Origin: Euperipatoides rowelli | Lineage: Eukaryota; Onychophora; Udeonychophora; Euonychophora; Peripatopsidae | DNA: 14,638 nucleotides | Assembly: GCA_003024985.2 (NCBI GenBank) | Contig: PXIH01S0002976.1 | Strand: one strand, 5' to 3' | Shown: positions 8,346-14,638 of the stretch, one piece after another | Layout of the letters: the number at the start of each line of letters is the position of its first letter | How positions within the stretch are numbered: the first letter of the stretch is position 1 | The notes under the pieces: generated by a model | What the model saw: the letters and a program-made list of their open reading frames with translations, nothing else | Databases searched by the model: none | Told to the model about the DNA's origin: nothing | Made by a program: the position numbers and the translations under genes

Positions 8346-9655
8346 ATTATATATATTTGTAAAAATTGTAAAATATATTTTATTCTTCCTCATTTCCATT
8401 GTATGATACTTTTTGTATAAAAATTACTTTGATGTATTATAGAATGATATTCTTGCAGTAAAATCATGAATAAATTATTTTTAAAAAAATAAAGGTCAAT
8501 TTCTTATTTCTGATATGAGAAGTTTTCTCATAATTCATTTACATAAGAAATATCATTAAGTAGTTTGAAGCAGCTTTTAAAAATCTGTTAAATGAAGTAG
8601 CCTACTTCTCTTTTTAATTGCATGGAAGCAAAAATTTTCATAATAAATATATAAATGTATAGATAAAATTTCAGTTTAACTAATATATCCCATCTGTTCT
8701 TCCCTAGCTTGTAAGTCATGGACTTACCCTTAGGAAATGAATATAATCTGCATTAAAGTCATATGAGGAGGAAAAATTTTGTTTATTAAAAACATGAGAA
8801 ATCAATTATATCTTTTGTGCTTGACCTCCCTTTTTTAAATTACATTTAAATATTTTAAGAAATAAAATGAAAAGAAATGAGAAAAATTATACATGGAATA
8901 AAAACAAAAAAACAAAGTAAGAATTTATCATTTTTATTATAAAATTAATTATAAAAGCCAAACTTTTGTTTTTGACTATGAATAAAACGTGAATACGTAA
9001 TCTAACTTACATAGAATTGTCGATTATTTTTTTTTTAATTCATTTTCTTAACATTTTCCTGCAGCATTTTTTTTTCAACAGCCAATCAATAAAGTATTTA
9101 AAAATATTCTACCTAATGATAAAAATACAAAATCTCCCAAGGTATATTCAATACACTTTTTATAACAAAGCCTTGATAAATTATTCACAAAGATTAATTT
9201 TACAACAAAATTGAAAACAAAATAGATAATTTTGAATAACTAATTATATATAATAGAATTTTTTAGTTCTAGCAAGCAATAATCTTTATTTACTAAAAAT
9301 AATTTTGTAATTTAAAAAATAATGACAAATTAAAAATAAATATCATTATTTTTAATTCATAGTGTTGTGTTACCTGGTTCAGCATCAAAATCCTAAAGTT
9401 TCTAACCAAATTTGTTCATTAATCTTTTTATTTTTGCTAAATTATTTCCCTAGTCCTACATCCTTTGGGCTAAGGAGTAAATTTTCTAGTAATTGTATCT
9501 ATTTGTATTGTTTAATAATTAAATAAAATTATAAATGTTGATTTTTGTAATTTCAAAGAAAATCACCTTTTAAGTATTATTATTTTGCCTGAAGATACCA
9601 CTTAGTATATCCTTGCATGCTAACCTCTGTCTACTCTAAATATTTTCCTTTATTA
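8346..9655. other. AT-rich non-coding stretch
   Basis: No gene is supported. A 65-codon frame at 9017-9214 is composed of F, I, N, K and Y, as expected for chance translation of A/T-rich DNA. Poly-A and poly-T tracts are frequent and no dispersed repeat was recognised. Confidence 0.6.
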
Positions 9656-9802
9656 AGCCAGGCACACACTAGAAAAAAAACGCCATAGATTTCATGCTTG
9701 GCAGTTTTTTAATGATGTGAAAGTTTTTGCAAGAGTAATCTGACACACACTAGGATAATTTTTTTTAATTTGAAAGTTTTTCTCTTAGTGTGCATACTCC
9801 TG
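9656..9802. repeat. Imperfect inverted repeat unit with three CACACTAG-type motifs
   Basis: The left end GCCAGGCACACACTAGAAAA and the right end (minus strand) ATGCACACTAAGAGAAAA form an imperfect inverted pair. A third copy, GACACACACTAGGATAA, lies inside at about 9741, and GAAAGTTTTT occurs twice (about 9719 and 9773). Motifs placed at both ends of a ~145 bp unit suggest a small MITE or two overlapping fragments of one. No convincing target duplication is visible. Confidence 0.4.
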
Positions 9803-10002
9803 TTGTCAAAATGGAGAGTGACATTCAATGACTACCACATTAATTGATTTGTATATTATTGTATTAAATATATATACGGTATATGCATGAAAATAAATAG
9901 AGTTTTTTAATTTCCAAGCAGTGGCGATTCAGTTTTAAATATCGAAGCCATTTACCTGTTGTATTACATACAATACCAATGGTTTGCAGAATCATCGTTT
10001 TT

Positions 10003-10027
10003 AATAAAATAAATAAATAAATAAATA
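10003..10027 (+). repeat. (TAAA)n microsatellite
   Basis: About five uninterrupted tetranucleotide units follow one irregular unit. This is a simple sequence repeat; it might mark the tail of an old retroposon, but no body was recognised upstream. Confidence 0.8.
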
Positions 10028-10197
10028 GTGGCTTGTTGTGATATTCAATTAAGTGCTAATTGTACAGACACAGATATTTTTCCATTTCTTGAATTAATAG
10101 TGATATTTTTATTTTTTAGTTAGTAAAGTCAAGTCACGTGTTCTCAACATCTCATCGTCCGATGATTGACTGCAAACTTTGACTTTGAGGAGAAAGT

Positions 10198-10231
10198 TTT
10201 CAAAAAGTAGACCAGAGGTCTACTTTTGAAA
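10198..10231. other. Strong near-perfect hairpin
   Basis: TTTCAAAAAGTAGACC, a 3-base loop AGA, then GGTCTACTTTTGAAA. The arms are exact complements except for one extra A in the left arm. Pairing may extend weakly outward (GAGGAGAAAG on the left, CTTT-containing sequence on the right). It is not next to a gene. A decayed palindromic MITE, a cruciform-forming site or a small RNA precursor are all possible; the tiny loop is against a standard miRNA. Confidence 0.6.
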
Positions 10232-10477
10232 GTGATGAAAGAGTTCTCTTTGAATTCTGGTTTTCTCTAGAGTATTTTGAAACACACAAGAGTATTTATC
10301 TTCGGAGTACAATTTTTTGATGCTTCAAATTTATTCTCCTAATGTATGCTAGGCTTTAGCTTCCTCTTAATTTAAAATAATTATTTTCTCCTAAACTTCA
10401 TAATCTTAGATAAAAATTATTCATTTTGAATAATATTTCGTACTTGCTTTTTTTTTAATATTTTTTTTTTTTTTTTG

Positions 10478-10830
10478 TCTGTAGAAAATATTGTAAGGCT
10501 ACTTTTCTTTCATTATCATTACTTCTTTTTTATCTTTTTGTCTGTAGAGCATGTTGCAAACATACTTATTTTCATCATCATTACCTCACATTTATATATA
10601 CCTATCTGTAGAATCTGTTGCATGCCTGTTTCTCTCTCTCATCATTATGTCTTTTATATTTTTAACTGCAGAGTGTATTGTTTGTCTACTTATCTCTCAT
10701 CATCATTACCTCTATTTATCATTTTTCTGCATAACATGTTGTGTGTCTACCTCTCTCTCATCATCATTACCTCTCATTTATCTTTTTGTCTGTTGTGACT
10801 GTTGCATATCATCATTATTATTATTATTAA
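10478..10830 (+). repeat. Minisatellite, ~62 bp unit, about 5.5 copies
   Basis: Units start at 10478, 10541, 10605, about 10665, 10726 and 10789 with TCTGTAGA-like or TCTGC-like heads. Each then runs through a TGTTGCATGTCTAC-like part, a pyrimidine run CTCTCTC, and CATCATCATTACCTC, and ends in TTTATCTTTTTG. Unit lengths are 63, 64, about 60, about 61 and 63. The copies have diverged by roughly 15-30%. Because 63 is a multiple of three, two overlapping plus-strand frames stay open (107 and 122 codons) and encode a 21-residue hydrophobic repeat. I regard these as by-products of the repeat, not genes. The last unit grades into an ATT microsatellite at about 10815-10830. Confidence 0.85.
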
Positions 10831-11250
10831 AAAAAATGGAACATACAGAATACTATGTGAAATCAAATAAAGGCCCTAGCGGCCTAGCCCAAAAAGATGG
10901 GATTTTTACAACGGGTTGATTTAATAAAATGTTAATATAGAAAAAAATTGAAAAAGAAAAGTAATTAAGACAAAATATTTCTCGAACCAATGAACTATCA
11001 AAATCACCCCTATTGGTGACATAGTGATGACAAATCAATCCAGATATCCTTACTTTTTATGGAAAAGAAATAAAATTCAGTTAGCTATGATAATAGTTTA
11101 CTCACTTAGCAATAAATCTCTGTGAAACTAATTGTCTATAAACGATTATAACAAAAAATCCAGAACTTTAAAAAGATATAATATAATGTTGAAAGATATA
11201 ATCAAAAATAACATTATTCCAACTGCTACTGTAGGCTTTCTAGGTAGCAT
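10831..11250. other. Non-coding stretch beside the minisatellite
   Basis: No supported gene. A small GC-rich island, GGCCCTAGCGGCCTAGCCC at about 10873, stands out in AT-rich DNA. It is flanked by AAATCAA (about 10860) and TTGATTT (about 10915), a 7 bp inverted pair about 48 bp apart. Confidence 0.5.
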
Positions 11251-11311
11251 CTTCTTCTTCTTTTTTTTCTTCTTCTTCTTCTTCTTCTTCTTCTTATTAT
11301 TATTATTATTA

Positions 11312-11363
<52 letters not shown>

Positions 11364-11376
11364 TTATTATTATTAA
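11251..11376 (-). repeat. Compound TTC/TTA microsatellite, 3' tail of the minus-strand LINE
   Basis: On the plus strand, TTC units run to about 11295 and TTA/TTAT units from there to about 11376. On the minus strand this reads as (TAA)n followed by (GAA)n directly after the 3' untranslated end of the LINE at 11377-11975. Many jockey/CR1-group LINEs end in short tandem repeats copied during target-primed insertion, so the microsatellite most likely began as that tail. The open frames here of 81-97 codons (long runs of F, I, N and K) are translations of the repeat. Confidence 0.8.
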
Positions 11377-11975
11377 TTTCCTAAATAGCAATACATGCTA
11401 TAAAAATAAGCCCTTGACCCATTAGAATATAGCACTTAATACATACATTTCATTTAAAAAAAATTAAATACATAACATATAAAAATATAATTAAATAAAA
11501 GATAAGAATTACAAATAATACACATTTCCAAATATAAATTTGGCAATACTCAGAGTTTAACATAAATGATTGGAGATTTCATAAATATCTCAGTTCTAAC
11601 TCTGGGAATAATCAATTTATTAGCATTTCGGGAACATCTTCCCGACACTGAGCACTGAGTGGGAGGACAATTTTGAGGAAACTGTCCAAATAATTTTTTT
11701 TTACAAAATCTAGGGATAGGCGACATCTTCTATCTGATAATGACAAAAGATTAATTTTTTCAAGAGGTAATTTATAATTAACATACTCTGGACCCAAAAT
11801 TATTTTTTTAAAGCTCTCTTTTGAATTTACTTGATTGCATTAAATTGAGCTTTGGTTAAAGCAGGACCCCAAACAGGTGCACCATATTCAAAACCAGCTC
11901 TAATAAATGAGATGTAAGCTATTTTCAATACATTAATGGATGCTCCCAATCTCTTAAGCTTGTAAAGGATAAAAA
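11377..11975 (-). pseudogene. 3' half of a jockey/CR1-like LINE: RT C-terminus and 3'UTR
   Basis: The minus strand encodes KLKRLGASINVLKIAY, then FIRAGFEYGAPVWGPAL and TKAQFNAIK. After a stop and a frameshift in a run of seven A it continues IILGPEYVNY, INLLSLSDRRCRLSLDF, VKKN and CREDVPEMLIN, ending at 11612. These are the classic blocks after the RT core of non-LTR elements (family: LKRLGAS..., FIRPxLEYGAPVWHPGLT, IQKRALRIILG, LxLxSLxxRR). About 230 bp of non-coding 3' end follows, down to the tail. The upstream part of the same copy lies at 13841-14010, separated by the inserted element 11978-13838. In-frame stops and shifts show that it is dead. The exact clade cannot be settled from this fragment. 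Confidence 0.8.
11385..11401 (-). other. 3'-terminal stem-loop of the LINE
   Basis: ATAGCA, loop ATACA, TGCTAT: a perfect 6 bp stem placed just inside the microsatellite tail. LINE reverse transcriptases often recognise a 3'-end stem-loop of their own RNA. The position fits that role, which is inferred and not shown. Confidence 0.4.
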
Positions 11976-11977
11976 TA

Positions 11978-11999
11978 CTGTATATATGGATTTTTTCAC
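11978..11999 (+). repeat. Left terminal inverted repeat of the TA element
   Basis: 22 bp beginning CTGTATATAT and ending TTTTTTCAC, preceded by TA. It differs from the right end only in the three central bases GGA. Confidence 0.8.
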
Positions 12000-12590
12000 G
12001 AGTTTCACAGCAGTCATATATTCGTAAAAATAAAGATTTGCAAATATTAATACTCATTAAAAACATTCAAAGTGCTAAATCTTTAACCCACCATAGGTAA
12101 AGCATCAGTTGACTTCAGTCACTCCCATCGTAAACTCAAGCATTATTTCAGTCATACCCACCATTTTCTGATGTTAATTAAGTGAACATTTGACTTTTTT
12201 TATGAAAAAATAAAAAAATTCAAATTGTCATTTATTTTCTGTTTTTAAATTTAAGTGCAACACTAGCCAATAAAAAAAAAACATTTTTTTTAAAAAAGGG
12301 AAAAAGATGTAGCCAGCCCCTTGGCTACTATCTAATTAAAGTATACTTTGAATTAAATCCAAATAAAATAAATTATATTTAAAAAATCTAAATTATACAT
12401 TTATTAGCTAATTGCACCTTTTAATTATTTGTTTATGAATAAAATCTATATAATTTATCACATAAATAAATTATATTAAGCACCTAGCATCATGCTCACA
12501 AAAGATAGATGAATAATCTGAATGCTCATGTGAAGAAGATATTAACTTTGCAGAACAGACTAAGTTTTAGAACGATAAGATAGAACGATA

Positions 12591-13015
12591 TGTAATAAGG
12601 CAGAGGCCATACAGTCCAAATCTGGATAGACAGTTAATTTATGTCAAAGTAATATCTCCAGTGAACTTAGCAAGGAACCCTACTGAGGAAGGATTAAGAC
12701 TGATTAAATCAACGATTGAATTAATGCGTTAATATCTTCCTCTTGAATTGTTTTTACAGACTATGTATATCGACCTGTAGCCGAAGCCTTGAAATGACCT
12801 ATGAGTGGCTGAATCCGGAGATCCAGAAATGGCAACCCTCGAAGCTAGCCTTACACCCAACCCCTTCCCACTAAGGAGCCTTTCCGCCAGAGTTGGACAT
12901 TACCACACCTGGTCGGCCGGTATTATATGCACCGTGCTATATTCAAAATAAACAGATTAAACCGTATGTGTGTCTGCTAAGTGCTTTGTCTTAATAATAC
13001 TATAATTATTTTACA
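12591..13015 (+). mobile_element. LTR-like GC-richer patch inside the TA element
   Basis: Between about 12770 and 12960 the sequence is much less AT-rich than its surroundings. It ends with a promoter/polyadenylation-like arrangement: GGTATTATATGCACCGTGC, then AAAATAAACAGA, then the GT-rich CCGTATGTGTGTCTGC. This resembles the R/U5 part of a retroelement LTR. TGTAATAA at 12591 and TTATTTTACA at 13006-13015 could be the TG...CA ends of a ~425 bp solo LTR. The 5-base flanks (CGATA, GCTTC) do not match, so the boundaries or the identification may be wrong. No primer binding site follows. Confidence 0.3.
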
Positions 13016-13171
13016 GCTTCCACTTACTCTCGCCATCATGACAGAAATAATGGGTTTATTCATATACAACTAAAGGTCCTGTGCCTTAATATCATAGCAT
13101 ACTTGTAGTTAAATTATAGTCAAAATATATTTCCCTTTCAACCCCCTCTCCTTTATCGCTGTACCAAAACA

Positions 13172-13303
13172 TTACAGTGATAAAGATTTACATTTCAAAT
13201 TTTTCAATGGCTTTTTTATATCAGATTGAATAAAGCCTTTAATAATCAAATCTTTTTTTTTGTTAATTTCACTGACGCTATGTATAAGCCATGCTGCATT
13301 TAA
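13172..13303 (-). pseudogene. Possible transposase C-terminal relic inside the TA element
   Basis: A 43-codon stretch on the minus strand contains LNAAWLIHSVSEI and DLIIKGFIQSDI. It faintly recalls the end of pogo/Tigger-type DDE transposases, where a W...A block is followed by 'IIKSFKKCGIS'. A pogo-type enzyme would fit the TA target and the CTGT-type ends of the surrounding element. The frame is closed by a TGA three codons upstream and TAA downstream, and no catalytic residues are seen. This is a weak resemblance only. Confidence 0.2.
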
Positions 13304-13574
13304 CGACTGTCAATGTTAATTTCAAAAATGCCTTTACTTTTTTGAAGTTCTTTGCCGACCATTGTAAGATACCATTGGTTTAAACACTTTCTGTTCATTG
13401 TTTCATCATTTGACCAGTGATTTATGCAAGTTAATTCCAAATTATAGTATATTTCAGTTTAAAGAACAGGGGCAGGCCTAAAATTTAATTTAATTAAGGA
13501 ACTCACACAGTCATGTTCAATTTCAGTATTATTGGCATCTTTATAAGGTATTGTTGATATTAACAAGTTTATTA

Positions 13575-13590
13575 ATACAGTATACTGTAT
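13575..13590. other. Perfect 16 bp palindrome
   Basis: ATACAGTATACTGTAT is its own reverse complement. Its halves carry the same CTGTAT hexamer that starts the inverted repeats of the surrounding TA element, arranged end to end (ATACAG-TATA-CTGTAT). Confidence 0.7.
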
Positions 13591-13816
13591 CTACAGTATT
13601 TATAGTAATCAGCAGAATTTATTTACTATGTTCTATTCTTATTTGAAAGAGGGTGGGACATATTTAGTAATAACGGGAAATAAGAATTGTATTATTATTA
13701 TGGGAATCTATTAAAAAAAGATTTGTATTAGCTTTTTAGCAGAAATTTCAAGTCTCTAACCAAATTCAAAATTTGCGAATATGTGTTAAATAGTAAAAAC
13801 ACAAAAATAACCATTT

Positions 13817-13838
13817 GTGAAAAAAAAAATATATACAG
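13817..13838 (-). repeat. Right terminal inverted repeat of the TA element
   Basis: Reverse complement of the left end, with TTT in place of the central GGA, followed by TA and then by LINE coding sequence. Confidence 0.8.
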
Positions 13839-13840
13839 TA

Positions 13841-14010
13841 ATCCATTAGCCTTTTTAATCAAATGATTCACTTGATTACTCCATTTAAGGTCACTTTATA
13901 TAGAGATACCTAGAATTTTTACACAATCAAGTTCTTCCAAAAAATGTCCATTCGTTGAAACAATAGAGTAAGGCCGCTTTTTTAATTAGTAGGAGCTAGT
14001 GCCCATAGAA
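13841..14010 (-). pseudogene. 5' part of the split jockey/CR1-like LINE
   Basis: The minus strand reads KRPYSIVSTNGHFLEELD, then CVKILGISI, a stop, SDLKWSNQVNHLIKKANGLL and then the TA of the inserted element at 13839-13840. The blocks VKxLGVxIxxDLKWxxHV and xxKKAxxRL are the standard region of non-LTR reverse transcriptases lying just before the KLKRLGA block found at about 11950-11975. The two pieces are therefore one copy. One in-frame stop (TAA at about 13900) and a frame change at the junction show decay. Farther upstream the reading frame breaks near 13990 and the element is not followed beyond about 14010. Confidence 0.75.
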
Positions 14011-14383
14011 AATATTCCAAACCTTGTTTTGGAGTATATATAAAGTTTTTTGATGGTTACCTAACCTTTTTAACCCACTTAATCCAAATCCATTGAGTTC
14101 CAGATGCTAATCCATGAGCATTCTCCACAAAATGGTGGAATACAAAATGGATGCCATTCTGTTAGCGCATTGTCGGTTTTTCTTTTTTTAACTCGAGTTT
14201 GATGTGGTTTTGTATTGTGACTCACACCAAATTTTGGTTAATTTTTTTTTTAAATGAAATTTGTCAGAATATTATTAATATTATTATTTAGCAGAGCATT
14301 CATTATGGCATTTCATCCACTATTTAGGAGTATTTCGCGCTTAAAGAAGAACAAAGAAAGTTTCAAAATTACACACACACTTT
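14011..14383. other. Non-coding stretch before the right-edge gene
   Basis: No gene recognised. A short imperfect hairpin, ATTCTCCAC...GTGGAAT, lies near 14120-14138, with AAAATGGATGCCATTCTG after it. The sequence beyond the AATAAA of the minus-strand gene is plausibly its 3' flank. Confidence 0.5.
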
Positions 14384-14389
14384 TTTATT
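14384..14389 (-). terminator. Polyadenylation signal of the right-edge gene
   Basis: AATAAA on the minus strand, about 70 bp past the stop codon at 14458, is followed within a few bases by GTGTGTGTGT (reverse complement of 14370-14380). A hexamer plus a GT-rich downstream element is the standard animal cleavage signal. The GT run begins closer to the hexamer than usual, so cleavage would have to occur at or just before it. Confidence 0.55.
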
Positions 14390-14457
14390 ACAATCACAAG
14401 AAATGATTGAGTTACACCTTCTTAACAAGATTACACAAAACTATATTGGACTTTTTT

Positions 14458-14638
14458 TTATTTTAATTCCTCATTAATATCACTTTCATCTAATATAATT
14501 GAAGAATTCAAACATTTGATTCCCTTACAAGAACAGAAACCATTGCATGACATGGACATTTTTCTACAGAAACACAATGCATTTTTGAATCCTGTGTTAC
14601 ATTTGCAGCTGGTCAAATTGAGAATTTCACTTGGCGCA
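14458..14638 (-). CDS. C-terminal end of a cysteine-rich (CXC-like) protein, partial
   Basis: A minus-strand frame enters from the window edge and runs 59 codons without interruption to a TAA at 14458-14460. It reads APSEILNLTS, then KCNTGFKNALCFCRK, MSMSCNGFCSCKGIKCLN and an acidic tail ending ESDINEELK. The cysteine pattern CxC-x9-CxCR-x5-C-x3-CxC-x3-C is the kind found in CXC (tesmin/TSO1-like) zinc-binding modules. It also matches C-terminal tails of many uncharacterised invertebrate proteins, some transposon-linked ('CKCxxGCxxxxCxCRKxxxxCxxxCxCxxCxN'), which I recall only as a pattern. The cysteines probably bind zinc. All of them fit the pattern, the frame is open and a polyadenylation signal follows, so this may be an intact gene end. 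The start and any DDE or other domain lie outside the window, so host gene versus transposon gene is undecided. Confidence 0.65.
   Translation of the reverse strand, partial: APSEILNLTSCKCNTGFKNALCFCRKMSMSCNGFCSCKGIKCLNSSIILDESDINEELK

Larger units (their letters stand above)
11978..13838. mobile_element. TA-flanked DNA transposon (Tc1/mariner superfamily) inserted in a LINE
   Basis: The left end (11978-11999) reads CTGTATATAT-GGA-TTTTTTCAC. The right end, reverse-complemented (13838-13817), reads CTGTATATAT-TTT-TTTTTTCAC. That is 19 of 22 positions identical with no gap. TA dinucleotides flank both ends (11976-11977 and 13839-13840), the target duplication of Tc1/mariner/pogo elements. Two halves of one LINE abut exactly at these points (KKANGLL on one side, FILYKLKRLGA on the other), which independently proves an insertion. 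At 1861 bp it is of autonomous size, but I find no intact transposase. Either it has decayed or the interior was replaced by other insertions such as the LTR-like patch at 12591-13015. Confidence 0.8.

Noticed and set aside
9017-9214. 65-codon plus-strand frame
   Set aside because: Composition almost entirely F, I, L, N, K, Q and Y, as expected from random AT-rich DNA.
10478-10830. CRISPR-like array
   Set aside because: Units are head-to-tail with no unique spacers, and the organism is eukaryotic; this is a minisatellite.
10853-11038. 61-codon minus-strand frame beside the minisatellite
   Set aside because: No family resemblance, and it crosses the unrelated GC-rich core at about 10873; treated as chance.
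11132-11425. Frames encoding poly-Phe/Ile (plus) and poly-Asn/Lys (minus)
   Set aside because: They are translations of the TTC/TTA microsatellite, not genes.
12000-12066. Possible start of the minus-strand LINE frame (an ATG at 12066)
   Set aside because: This part lies inside the inserted TA element, so the apparent 79-codon protein is a chance fusion of transposon sequence with the LINE.

Overview
The window looks like non-coding, very AT-rich chromosomal DNA from an animal, most likely an invertebrate. The evidence is the lack of long open frames, the abundant homopolymer and microsatellite tracts, the remains of several metazoan transposon classes, and a eukaryotic-style gene end (stop codon, AATAAA, GT-rich element) near the right edge. 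The sequence does not let me fix the phylum; insect and mollusc are both compatible. There is no bacterial, phage or organelle signature.

Layout. 1-1119: AT-rich DNA with one small hairpin and no gene. 1120-1281: a short coding relic resembling the C-terminus of a Tc1/mariner-type transposase. 1282-3043: empty AT-rich DNA. 3044-3259 and 5534-5746: two copies of one ~215 bp repeat in opposite orientation. Between them lie a complete non-autonomous hAT element (3383-3966) whose ends resemble human MER30/Charlie, and a probable LTR followed by a tRNA-Leu-type primer binding site (4490-4854). 6688-6987: a broken open frame of unknown identity on the minus strand. 6925-8234: a dead LINE reverse transcriptase of L1/Tx1 type, followed by a tRNA-like patch. 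8346-10477: mostly empty, with a CACACTAG-motif repeat, a TAAA microsatellite and a strong hairpin. 10478-10830: a minisatellite of about 62 bp period.

11251-14010 is a nested set of transposons and the most informative part. A jockey/CR1-like LINE lies on the minus strand, with its 3' tail being the TAA microsatellite. It is split by a 1861 bp TA-flanked element (11978-13838) with matching 22 bp inverted ends. That element in turn contains an LTR-like, GC-richer patch. The order of events can be read directly: LINE first, then the TA element, then probably the LTR.

14458-14638: the only frame that looks possibly alive. It is the C-terminal end of a cysteine-rich (CXC-like) protein on the minus strand, running off the window and followed by a plausible polyadenylation signal.

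No operon, CRISPR array, genuine tRNA or rRNA is present. All family names rest on recognition by eye; no search was run.
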